DNA from: Bacteroidales bacterium
Lineage (GTDB): Bacteria; Bacteroidota; Bacteroidia; Bacteroidales; UBA1402
DNA length: 64,000 nt
Assembly (NCBI GenBank): GCA_021373135.1
Contig: JAJFTH010000003.1
Span: 806,001-870,000, forward strand
Direction: 5' to 3'
Shown here: positions 34,065 to 41,143 of the stretch, piece after piece
Position numbering within the stretch: position 1 is the first letter of the stretch
Layout of the letters: the number at the start of each line of letters is the position of its first letter
The notes under the pieces: generated by a model
Databases searched by the model: none
Told to the model about the DNA's origin: nothing
The model's input: the letters and a program-made list of their open reading frames with translations, nothing else
Made by a program: the position numbers and the translations under genes

Positions 34065-34648
34065 AGCATCATGGTTAGATATTGGTTCAACACCGTTGAA
34101 ATACGCATTCTTTCAGCGTATTTCATTAGTTTATCCAAATTGCGGTCTGTGTCTTTTAGGTAATTTCTCAACACTTCGGATGTTATGTCCGTTCCTATTT
34201 TATTACGATAACGAACAGCATCGCACACCGATTTTTCTTTGTCGTAAATGGTGATTTGTTCTTCATTATTAGTAGTTGAAACCTTTCCGATTTCATAATA
34301 ATCAGCACTCCAAAAGTATATTTTTGTTGGTGGAAAGTCTGCTAGTATAGGCTTTTTGCGTACTGGAATAGCAATGTGTACGAATGATGAGACAGTAGTA
34401 GTAAGGCCATAGAACTGCCAGGCTGAGAAAAGGCAAAGTACTGCTTGTGGGGCTGACTTACACACCTCTCCCCAATTGGCTTCTTCTGTAAAGTCAATAT
34501 GACGGTACAATCCTCTTTTTATCTGTATTACTTTACCAGTTTCCAGCATTGCTTTTAGCTGATAGTAAAGCGACCGATTTCCACGGATAAGTTTTGATGT
34601 CAAATAACCTTTGTATTTGGCAAACAAGTCATACAGTTGTTGTTCCAT
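34061..34648 (-). CDS. abiEi: AbiEi-type antitoxin (second AbiE pair)
   Basis: The protein has 195 residues. The N-terminal winged helix (Y-L-T-S-K-L-I-R-G-N-R-S-L-Y-Y-Q-L then G-L-Y-R-H) is followed by the antitoxin domain with F-S-A-W-Q-F-Y-G-L-T-T-T and E-K-S-V-C-D-A-V-R-Y-R-N-K. The start at 34648 lies 11 bases downstream of a 19-bp inverted repeat that carries -7-like boxes, the expected arrangement for autorepression. The toxin gene overlaps its end. Confidence 0.85.
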   Translation of the reverse strand: MEQQLYDLFAKYKGYLTSKLIRGNRSLYYQLKAMLETGKVIQIKRGLYRHIDFTEEANWGEVCKSAPQAVLCLFSAWQFYGLTTTVSSFVHIAIPVRKKPILADFPPTKIYFWSADYYEIGKVSTTNNEEQITIYDKEKSVCDAVRYRNKIGTDITSEVLRNYLKDTDRNLDKLMKYAERMRISTVLNQYLTMML

Positions 34649-34658
34649 GCTGTTTTAT

Positions 34659-34708
34659 TTTGCACAAAAATACGAAGAATATTTACAAACTTCGTATTTT
34701 TGTGCAAA
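34659..34708. promoter_or_regulatory. 19-bp perfect inverted repeat, probable AbiEi operator/promoter
   Basis: The arms at 34659-34677 and 34690-34708 are exact reverse complements separated by 12 bases (34678-34689). Each arm contains TATTTTTG reading outward, a match to the -7 consensus TAnnTTTG; the minus-strand one (34672 to 34665) would start transcription about 10 bases before the AbiEi ATG. AbiEi proteins studied elsewhere bind inverted repeats in their promoter, so this is the likely operator. Confidence 0.7.
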
Positions 34709-34741
34709 TGGTTTGTTGAAAGTAAAAGTTATGCAATACTT

Positions 34742-35479
34742 TTATTTAGAACTTGTTTCCATTTCAAGCAATGCAGCGGTCAAGTTATCATGATTTCCGC
34801 CATGACCAATTCCAATGGTATTTATTCTATCGACTAAGTTTGTAACTACCGATTCAACATCGTCTTCTTCAGAAATCATTTCAATCAGTTTACATTCTGT
34901 CATCATACTCCAAAGTCCATCTGTACACAATAAAAAGCGGTCACCTGCATGGTAGCATAAATTGGCAGTAATTTCAATATCCACTAATGATCTTTTTCCC
35001 AGTGAACGAGTAATGATATTCGATTTATCTGATAATCGCGCTTGTTCTTCTGAAATTTTACCTATTCGAACCAAATCAAAGACTAATGAGTGGTCAGATG
35101 TTCGGTGAAGGACTTTCCCTTTTCTTAATTGGTAAACTCGACTATCGCCTACATGACAACAAATGGCTCTTTCGGGAGTGATGAGCAAAGCCACTACAGT
35201 TGACCCCATTCCTTTAAGACTAATATTTGTATTACTATCTTGCCAAATTGTTTCATTTGCTTTTGCTATCGCTTCTTGAAGAGCTTTAGACGGATTTTTA
35301 TTATCACTTTTGGTCACTTCTTCAATAACTATTTGTACAGCTCTTTCAGCTGCGTATCTTCCACCATGCCCTCCCATACCATCACATACAATAATAAGTT
35401 CTCCAAATCTTGTTTGTGCAGAACCATAATAATCTTGATTTTCTGTTCGACCACCGATATGGGATTGGATGTAAGTCAT
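34742..35479 (-). CDS. PP2C-family serine/threonine protein phosphatase
   Basis: The protein has 245 residues and all metal-binding motifs of the PPM/PP2C family: E-N-Q-D near residue 15, V-C-D-G-M-G-G-H-G-G, G-D-S-R-V-Y, C-T-D-G-L-W and G-N-H-D-N-L-T near the end. It should remove phosphate from Ser/Thr residues of an unknown partner; no kinase gene is visible nearby. It is about the full length of a catalytic domain, without a membrane segment. The second AbiE pair follows on the same strand. It may be the leftover of a kinase/phosphatase defence or signalling module (inference). Confidence 0.88.
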   Translation of the reverse strand: MTYIQSHIGGRTENQDYYGSAQTRFGELIIVCDGMGGHGGRYAAERAVQIVIEEVTKSDNKNPSKALQEAIAKANETIWQDSNTNISLKGMGSTVVALLITPERAICCHVGDSRVYQLRKGKVLHRTSDHSLVFDLVRIGKISEEQARLSDKSNIITRSLGKRSLVDIEITANLCYHAGDRFLLCTDGLWSMMTECKLIEMISEEDDVESVVTNLVDRINTIGIGHGGNHDNLTAALLEMETSSK

Positions 35480-35654
35480 ATTGAGTGTTTATGATAGTTT
35501 TGTCGATAAGTAAAATAAACGCCCAAAGTTATTAGAAAATATTCAATGAGTAGTTATCGAAATATGATTACGAAAAAACACCTATCTTTATAGATATAAT
35601 ATTGAGTGGACATTTAATAGTCAGTAAAGGACATTGATAGACAATATGCCGTTA

Positions 35655-36011
35655 CTAAAGCGTTACTAATAGAAATATCAGCACAATTAAGTGATTGATA
35701 ATTACGGGATAAGGAGAGGAAAGTTCATTACCCTCACTCTCCGCAGAAAAGTAAGGAAAAAACGAGCGCAGCTTTTCAGGCGATTCCTGTTTAGAGAATC
35801 GTTTTTCCTTGATTTTCTGCAGGTTCACCCACTCGGGATGGCGGCGCATCAGCGACGCAATTCCTTCAGAAGGTCTAAGACAAACGAAAGAAAATCGAAT
35901 ACTACACAATCTCCATCCGTACTTTTCAGTGAGAGCTGGATACTCATCCGCAAACTGTTTTTGGTTAATTACAAAATCCGGTGTATCGGAGAAAGATCTG
36001 AATAAAGTCAA
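35655..36011 (-). CDS. Doubtful ORF at the island edge (118 codons)
   Basis: Open frame only. The first about 10 codons lie on the reverse of the M16 peptidase remnant, so that part is certainly not original coding sequence. The middle (N-Q-K-Q-F-A-D-E-Y-P-A-L-T-E-K-Y-G-W-R-L) looks protein-like and the last 20 residues are hydrophobic (I-I-N-H-L-I-V-L-I-F-L-L-V-T-L). It may be the end of an element gene that joined the M16 gene at about 35,980. I do not recognise a family. Confidence 0.22.
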   Translation of the reverse strand: MTLFRSFSDTPDFVINQKQFADEYPALTEKYGWRLCSIRFSFVCLRPSEGIASLMRRHPEWVNLQKIKEKRFSKQESPEKLRSFFPYFSAESEGNELSSPYPVIINHLIVLIFLLVTL

Positions 36012-36240
36012 AGAAACTCAAAAAAACGATCTTGAAGTTAGTCTGAAAGAAAATGCATATTGGACCAATGAACTAACTGACGACATCGTAAACAAGAGCA
36101 AGATTGAAATCGGGACCAAAGATTTTGAACAGATTAAAAATTTGACATCCAAAGAAATTCAAAAAGCAGCCAGGAAATTCTTCGGACAAAACTACGCCAG
36201 ACTGGTTTTGTTGCCGGAAAAGCAGGCTCAGGTTCAATAA
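35983..36240 (+). pseudogene. C-terminal remnant of an M16 (insulinase-type) peptidase
   Basis: From 35983 the frame reads V-S-E-K-D-L-N-K-V-K-E-T-Q-K-N-D-L-E and ends I-Q-K-A-A-R-K-F-F-G, then Y-A-R-L-V-L-L-P-E-K, the usual last about 85 residues of PqqL-like M16 peptidases of Bacteroidetes. The 5' part of the gene, including the zinc site H-x-x-E-H, is absent, and unrelated sequence begins upstream of about 35,980. The gene was cut by the event that placed the island here. Confidence 0.75.
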
Positions 36241-36253
36241 TTTTATAGAGAAA

Positions 36254-36757
36254 ATGTTTAAAAAAGTTTTTATTGCATTGTTTTTAAGCAGTACCGTGGC
36301 TTTTGGCCAGCAGACCAAAAAACCGGCACCTGTTTTTCACCAAATTTCAAACAAACAATTGGTACAAAGCGTCTATCCTGAGGCCGCCAAAGTGGTAAAG
36401 GTCAACGCATATTGGTATAAGGTTGTAAGCAATGATCAAAAAATCCTCGGATATGCTTTATCCAGCGCGAATTATTGCAAAGACGTAAAGGGCTACAACG
36501 ATGTGACGCCGGTTATGATCATTACCGATAAGAATTATATCATTGAGAAAGTAGCTTTGCTCTCCAACTATGAGACACAAAGCTATGTGAACAAATTAGA
36601 GAGAAACGGATTCTTTCGTTCTTTGGTCGGGAAGAGCATTAAAAACGTCAGTACCGATCAGCTTGATGGTTATACAGGAGCCACTTATACGGCTAATGCC
36701 ATCACTAATAATGTTGAATTTCTGTTAAAGAACGGATCAAGAAAATTGCCCAGATAA
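36254..36757 (+). CDS. Exported FMN-binding domain protein
   Basis: The protein has 167 residues with an N-terminal signal peptide ending near A-F-G-Q (residue 19). The C-terminal FMN_bind domain contains D-G-Y-T-G-A-T-Y-T-A, matching the motif whose Thr receives FMN from an ApbE transferase. Such proteins carry electrons in the periplasm or on the outer side of the inner membrane. It lies 13 bases after the M16 remnant, so it may have been the next gene of that operon. A strong terminator follows at 36778. Confidence 0.82.
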   Translation: MFKKVFIALFLSSTVAFGQQTKKPAPVFHQISNKQLVQSVYPEAAKVVKVNAYWYKVVSNDQKILGYALSSANYCKDVKGYNDVTPVMIITDKNYIIEKVALLSNYETQSYVNKLERNGFFRSLVGKSIKNVSTDQLDGYTGATYTANAITNNVEFLLKNGSRKLPR

Positions 36758-36777
36758 TCAGCTTCTGGTAAGTTAAT

Positions 36778-36816
36778 AAAAGAGCATCCCGGTTGAACAA
36801 CAGGGATGCTCTTTTT
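36778..36816 (+). terminator. Rho-independent terminator after the FMN-binding gene
   Basis: Perfect 13-bp stem (AAAAGAGCATCCC at 36778-36790, GGGATGCTCTTTT at 36803-36815), 12-base loop, followed by T residues. Placed 20 bases after the stop. Confidence 0.85.
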
Positions 36817-36973
36817 GTAAGCATACGGTCAACTTCGTATTGTGTCTCTGAAAAAGATGATGTTGAGCGCGTCTTTGGTTTTTACCTTAAAATTGTGCGG
36901 TTAAATAGTATATCAATATACCCAGTTCATGCAACATTATAGCGGTAAAAGTATCTAATAGAGTACCTTAATC

Positions 36974-38122
36974 TCATATTTTATTCCACGTTATAACTTC
37001 TCCTTGCGAAGTTTTCATTGATTTATCTCCCGCATATACGGCAAAGCATTGTTCGGGCGTTGCCCCTGATAGTTTCGCCCACTTGCTGATACCTTTGAAA
37101 TAATCAGAAGAGTAAGTTGCCCCCGATTTTATTTCGTAAGCATTTTGTTTACCTCGGACTGTTTGAAGTAAATCAACTTCATTGCCTGTACTGTCACGCC
37201 AAAAGGTCAAATTCGGTTCTTCGCCTTTATTAAGAGACTCTTTCACAAATTCATTGATCACTAAATTCTCAAAAAGTCCTCCTCTCAAAAAATGTGTAGA
37301 GACCTGTTCGACACTCTTTATTTCCAATAGCGAGCACGCCAAACCAGTATCGTAGAAGTATAGTTTGGGACTTTTCACTAATCGCTTTGCATAGTTATTG
37401 TGGTCTGGCTTTAACAAATAGGTAATATAACTTGCCTCAAGCAGTGACATCCAAGCCGTTGCTGTAGATACAGATACGCCACACTCATTTGCCAACCCAG
37501 ACAGATTTAGTAGTTGCCCGATACGTCCGGCACAAAGTTTTATAAAGCGAATAAATTTGCTTAAATCTCCTATATTTTTCATCAAACGAACATCACGCTC
37601 CACATAAGTTTGAATGTAGAACGGATAATAATCTGTTGGTGCGATATTTTTATCATAAAGGCGAGGATAATCACCTTTATATATCTCTTCATCAATAGTA
37701 TTCGGCAATATATTACCCGCCTTCATTTCGTAATGAGAGAATGGGAGCAGGCGTAAGATAGCTGTTCTTCCGGCAAGTGATTGATTAATGCTTTCCATAA
37801 GCAAGAAATTATGCGAACCTGCTAATAAGTACATACCTTCCTTATTTTCTTTATCTACGTGAGTTTGCAAATAAGAGAAAAGTTCCGGAACCCGTTGCGC
37901 CTCGTCAATAATCGTTTTATCGGGATAGGTGGTCAAAAAGCCACGTGGATCTTCTGTTGCAAAAAGTCTCATATCCAGGTCTTCAAGCGACACATATTGA
38001 TAATCGGGAAAAGAAGTCCTAAGTAAAGTCGATTTACCCGATTGTCTGGGACCCGTTAAGGTCACAATCGGATACTTGGATATTATCTCTAACAGTTTGG
38101 TTTTTAATAATCTTTCTATCAT
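36974..38122 (-). CDS. AAA_14/DUF4143 ATP-binding protein
   Basis: The protein has 382 residues from ATG 38122 (M-I-E-R-L-L-K); further ATGs in frame lie at 38134 and beyond, but this one fits the family start. Walker A is L-T-G-P-R-Q-S-G-K-S-T-L-L, Walker B is K-T-I-I-D-E-A-Q-R-V-P-E-L, and A-G-S-H-N-F-L-L-M is the sensor region. The C-terminal DUF4143 domain ends with a restriction-like fold (F-W-R-D-S-T-G-N-E-V-D-L-L then A-Y-E-I-K-S-G). The family is common and poorly understood; a role in DNA metabolism or self-regulation is possible. No operon partner. Confidence 0.88.
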   Translation of the reverse strand: MIERLLKTKLLEIISKYPIVTLTGPRQSGKSTLLRTSFPDYQYVSLEDLDMRLFATEDPRGFLTTYPDKTIIDEAQRVPELFSYLQTHVDKENKEGMYLLAGSHNFLLMESINQSLAGRTAILRLLPFSHYEMKAGNILPNTIDEEIYKGDYPRLYDKNIAPTDYYPFYIQTYVERDVRLMKNIGDLSKFIRFIKLCAGRIGQLLNLSGLANECGVSVSTATAWMSLLEASYITYLLKPDHNNYAKRLVKSPKLYFYDTGLACSLLEIKSVEQVSTHFLRGGLFENLVINEFVKESLNKGEEPNLTFWRDSTGNEVDLLQTVRGKQNAYEIKSGATYSSDYFKGISKWAKLSGATPEQCFAVYAGDKSMKTSQGEVITWNKI

Positions 38123-38231
38123 AGTAATTTCCATTTTCTGCAAATCTACGATTAAAAAGTGAATTTGCAAACTTTTTATAAAGGCTTTAATCAGTATCTG
38201 CCCGATAACTTTTCATCATTTCACTTTTCCC

Positions 38232-39446
38232 TTATTCGTTTAAGCTGTCTGCTATGTCTTTCAGAAGGATCTGAACGTCTTCCAGTCCGACGGAAAGCCG
38301 GATGGTTGTGTCCCGGATATCCATTTCGCGGCGTACTGCTTCGCTGAATGTACCGAAGATGGTGCTGGCCGGATGGATGATGAGCGATTTGTTGTCGAAT
38401 AAATTGGTTGCCCGTTTGATCAGTTTCAGGTGATTCAGGAAAGCGAAGCATCTGGAACGGCTTTCTAAATCAAATGTCAGCATGGCTCCCGGCAACGGAC
38501 CGAATTGCTTCTCACTGAGTGTGTGGAAAGGATTTTCAGGCAGTCCGGTATAATTGACCGACACGATTCCTGGAACGGTTTTCAGTTGTCCGGCCAGTTT
38601 CAGGCAAGAAGAAGAGGCCCGTTCAAAACGCAGTGAAAGTGATTCGATGCCCAGTGCTTGTTGATAGGCTACTTGTGGTGTCATGTAGGCTCCCAGATTC
38701 CGATGGATTTCCCGCCGAAGTTTGAAGGTGAAGGCATCACGGCCGTGTTGTCCGGCCAGAGCATTCAGTTTTTTGGAGGCTTTCCAGTCAAACGTACCAT
38801 AATCGAGAATCAGGCCGCCGAGGCTGGTGGCCCCTCCGGAAATATATTTGGTACTTGAAATGATTTCTATATCAACGCCGAATTCTTTGGCGGACCAGGC
38901 GCAGAACGGTACGACGGTAGTGTCGGCTACCAATGGTACACCAGCGCGGTGCATGATTTCCGAAAGCATTTTCAGGTCAGCGATTTCCAGTTGCGGATTG
39001 GTAATGACTTCCAGAAAAAGTGCGCATGTATTTTCATCGGTGTTGGCCTTTACTTCTTCCGGATCGTTCAGATTGCAAAACCGGGTTTCCACGCCGAAAG
39101 ATGCCAGCGTTGAAGCCATCAAAGCATAGGTATTGCCGAAAAGATGCGGAGAAGTGACAATGTTCGAGCCCGCACTTGCCAACGCAATCAGGGTGTTGCT
39201 AATGGCTGCCATGCCGGAGTTCAGTGCAGTGACACTGGTGGCTCCGGTTATGTTCCGAACCCGTTCTTCAAAAAATTGAACGGTAGGGTTGGTAATGCGG
39301 GAATAGCAGTAGTCTGCCGATTTGCCGGTAAAAGCAGCCTCCATTTCTTCGGCTGTATCAAATTCGAAAGCGACAGATTGATAAACCGGAATCTGTAATG
39401 CATGATAAGCGTCCGGTTTTTGAAAGGAGGTGTGTTGATACTTCAT
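38232..39446 (-). CDS. PLP-dependent Cys/Met metabolism enzyme (O-acetylhomoserine sulfhydrylase-like)
   Basis: The protein has 404 residues of the trans-sulfuration family. The PLP-binding lysine is K200 in S-S-T-K-Y-I-S-G-G; other family blocks are Y-C-Y-S-R-I-T-N-P-T and N-S-G-M-A-A-I-S. It is likely O-acetylhomoserine aminocarboxypropyltransferase or a cystathionine-gamma-synthase/lyase relative; the sequence alone does not fix which. It starts four bases after the stop of an Rrf2 regulator, so the regulator probably controls it in response to sulfur amino acid status. Confidence 0.87.
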   Translation of the reverse strand: MKYQHTSFQKPDAYHALQIPVYQSVAFEFDTAEEMEAAFTGKSADYCYSRITNPTVQFFEERVRNITGATSVTALNSGMAAISNTLIALASAGSNIVTSPHLFGNTYALMASTLASFGVETRFCNLNDPEEVKANTDENTCALFLEVITNPQLEIADLKMLSEIMHRAGVPLVADTTVVPFCAWSAKEFGVDIEIISSTKYISGGATSLGGLILDYGTFDWKASKKLNALAGQHGRDAFTFKLRREIHRNLGAYMTPQVAYQQALGIESLSLRFERASSSCLKLAGQLKTVPGIVSVNYTGLPENPFHTLSEKQFGPLPGAMLTFDLESRSRCFAFLNHLKLIKRATNLFDNKSLIIHPASTIFGTFSEAVRREMDIRDTTIRLSVGLEDVQILLKDIADSLNE

Positions 39447-39450
39447 TTGA

Positions 39451-39855
39451 TTATATGTTTAAAAGAGTCGTTTCTTGTAGTTTCCGGATCGTGTAATCAC
39501 GGATATCAGAAAAAACAGAACGTGTTTTGCAGGTTTCCAGATCTTTGCAGAACAAGCAATCGCCCGGATGAGTCTCACTGACACAGTCCATCAGCCCAAT
39601 GCTTTGCTCACAAAGTTGAATGACGGACAGCAGGCTGATTTTTTCCGGTGCCTGTGTCAGAAAATAGCCGCCATTCTTTCCCATCAGACTGTTTACAATG
39701 CCCAGCGTTTTAAGTTCCTGAAGAATATTGACCAAAAAGCGTTTGGGAATGTTTTCCTTTCTGGCTATTTCAGTGATGGACACCGTCCCGTTTCCATATT
39801 CGCGAGACAGCATGGACAAAGCACGCAACGCATATTTGGTTTTCATAGAGAACAT
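39451..39855 (-). CDS. Rrf2-family transcriptional regulator
   Basis: The protein has 134 residues. The winged helix is clear: K-T-K-Y-A-L-R-A-L at the start, then S-I-T-E-I-A-R-K-E-N-I-P-K-R-F-L recognition region. The C-terminal part carries Cys residues in C-V-S-E-T-H-P-G-D-C-L-F-C-K-D-L-E-T-C-K, more than the three needed for an iron-sulfur cluster, which suggests cluster or redox sensing. ATG 39846 is an alternative start. It is co-transcribed with the PLP enzyme gene. An inverted repeat overlapping its -7 box is a likely own operator. Confidence 0.88.
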   Translation of the reverse strand: MFSMKTKYALRALSMLSREYGNGTVSITEIARKENIPKRFLVNILQELKTLGIVNSLMGKNGGYFLTQAPEKISLLSVIQLCEQSIGLMDCVSETHPGDCLFCKDLETCKTRSVFSDIRDYTIRKLQETTLLNI

Positions 39856-39881
39856 TTTCTGTATCTTTTTGTTTGACGATA

Positions 39882-39913
39882 CAAAGTTATACTATTTTTG
39901 TGTGATATAGTAT
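39882..39913 (-). promoter_or_regulatory. -7 box and Rrf2-type inverted repeat
   Basis: On the minus strand TAACTTTG (39889 to 39882) fits the -7 consensus. Next to it ATACTAT (39889-39895) and ATAGTAT (39907-39913) form a perfect 7-bp inverted repeat with an 11-base spacer, like the ATAC/GTAT half sites of CymR/IscR-type regulators. No -33 box was found at the expected spacing. Confidence 0.5.
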
Positions 39914-40186
39914 GATTTTTTTTCCTGATAATGGAGCCAAACCAAGATTTGCTGATTTAAGACCTTGCTCTCTTAAATAATTAAACATCGATAGAATCAG
40001 GTAATCATCCACACCGTTAGGTGTATCGTGTGTTTTCCTGATAAGGTCATAAGTCCCTTCAAGGGGTGTATAATCCGGAATTAAATTGATAAAGCCTACC
40101 ATTTTTTCTTCCTGATTTTCAACCGTAATAATCACTTGTTGTTTCAGCTCTTCCCACAAAAACATTCCATCCATACCTTCTGGCAT
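39887..40186 (-). pseudogene. Fragment of a DUF2156/MprF-like phosphatidylglycerol lysyltransferase
   Basis: The 99-codon frame (M-D-G-M-F-L-W-E-E-L-K; V-G-F-I-N-L-I-P-D-Y-T-P-L-E; N-L-G-L-A-P-L-S-G) matches the C-terminal acyltransferase region of MprF-like proteins. Both ends are cut: the start lacks the membrane part and most of the DUF2156 domain, and the frame ends just after P-L-S-G within the regulator promoter. It stands back to back with another fragment at 40189. Not expected to be functional. Confidence 0.65.
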
Positions 40187-40188
40187 AA

Positions 40189-40752
40189 AACTATGCGGCT
40201 TTTGTAGGAGAAGTTCTTGGATTGGTTGAAAAATACAACCGGAAATACAAAAGCAAGGAAGTCATGTTCAATTGTGAAAGGATACCGGCTGAAAATGTAG
40301 GAGTCAAACACGCCAAATGGGATAAGGAAGACGGCTATTCCGTGACAAGAGATTGCTACAACAGCTACTTTTATATTGTGGAGGATCAGATGCTGAACAT
40401 CATAGATAAGATACGTTTGCATGGTAACCGATATATCAAACATCTGACGGGTGGTTCGGCCCTTCATCTGAATCTGGAAGAATACCTGAGCAAAGAGCAA
40501 TACCGCAATCTGTTCCGGGTTGCCGCTTCAGAAGGATGCAACTATTATCAAACCGTAGCTGAAGTGAAGGTTGGCTGGTATTCGGGAAAGCCGGCATTAC
40601 CGCCGAACTTTTTGCTGAACGATTTTCAGTATGTTAAATTGGGGCCTTATATTGAGAGGCTTGGAGGATTGAATTCAAAAAATACCAATCAAAGATTATA
40701 CAGAATTGACGGGCAGGAGCTTATTGATATCACGTCTTGTTATTGGAAATAG
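40189..40752 (+). pseudogene. Fragment of an anaerobic ribonucleotide reductase (NrdD-like), chimeric end
   Basis: The frame is open from 40189 (after a TAA at 40186-40188), with no proper start codon. Residues up to about 125 match the class III reductase region: I-P-A-E-N-V-G-V-K, Y-N-S-Y-F-Y, H-G-N-R-Y-I-K-H-L-T-G-G-S-A-L-H-L-N. The zinc-finger and glycyl-radical parts that should follow are missing; instead the last about 50 residues (Y-V-K-L-G-P-Y-I-E-R-L-G-G-L; T-N-Q-R-L-Y-R-I) belong to some other gene that I cannot name. Not a functional reductase. Confidence 0.6.
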
Positions 40753-40781
40753 AATCGCAAACTTTAATATTTTTTATAATG

Positions 40782-40820
40782 TTTGCAATTATGAGCAAAA
40801 ATAGTTAATTTTGTGCACAA
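40782..40820 (+). promoter_or_regulatory. Promoter and palindrome of the hipBA operon
   Basis: TTTG at 40782-40785 and TAATTTTG at 40806-40813 with a 20-base spacer give a Bacteroidetes promoter. TTGTGCACAA at 40811-40820 is a perfect 10-bp palindrome overlapping the -7 box, and TTTGC/GCAAA half sites flank 40782-40799. HipB repressors bind palindromes in this position. The promoter excludes the in-frame start at 40811. Confidence 0.65.
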
Positions 40821-40837
40821 TCATAAACATTATAGAA

Positions 40838-41140
40838 ATGAAACGCACCTTATTGCCGAGTCAGCAAAGAACACTGAGTGCTTTTGGTGAAAATATGAAG
40901 TATGCACGCCTGCGACGGGATTTTTCTTCGGAGCAAGTGGCTGAGCGTGCAGGAATATCTCGTAATACCTTGATTAAAATTGAAAAAGGCGAAGAAGGTG
41001 TTGCCATTGGTTTCTATTTCCGGGTGCTTGCTGTACTCGGATTGGAAAAAGATTTGCTACGGGTTGCCAAAGATGATGAGTTGGGAAGAAAACTGCAGGA
41101 TGCAAAACTGACGGTAAAGGAACGTGCTTCTAAAAAATAA
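40838..41140 (+). CDS. hipB: HipB-like helix-turn-helix antitoxin
   Basis: The protein has 100 residues from ATG 40838 (M-K-R-T-L-L-P-S). The XRE-type helix-turn-helix is S-S-E-Q-V-A-E-R-A-G-I-S-R-N-T-L-I-K-I-E-K-G. The small Lys-rich C-terminus would contact the toxin. It lies three bases before hipA; by family it neutralises HipA and represses the operon at the palindrome upstream. Confidence 0.85.
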   Translation: MKRTLLPSQQRTLSAFGENMKYARLRRDFSSEQVAERAGISRNTLIKIEKGEEGVAIGFYFRVLAVLGLEKDLLRVAKDDELGRKLQDAKLTVKERASKK

Positions 41141-41143
41141 GCG

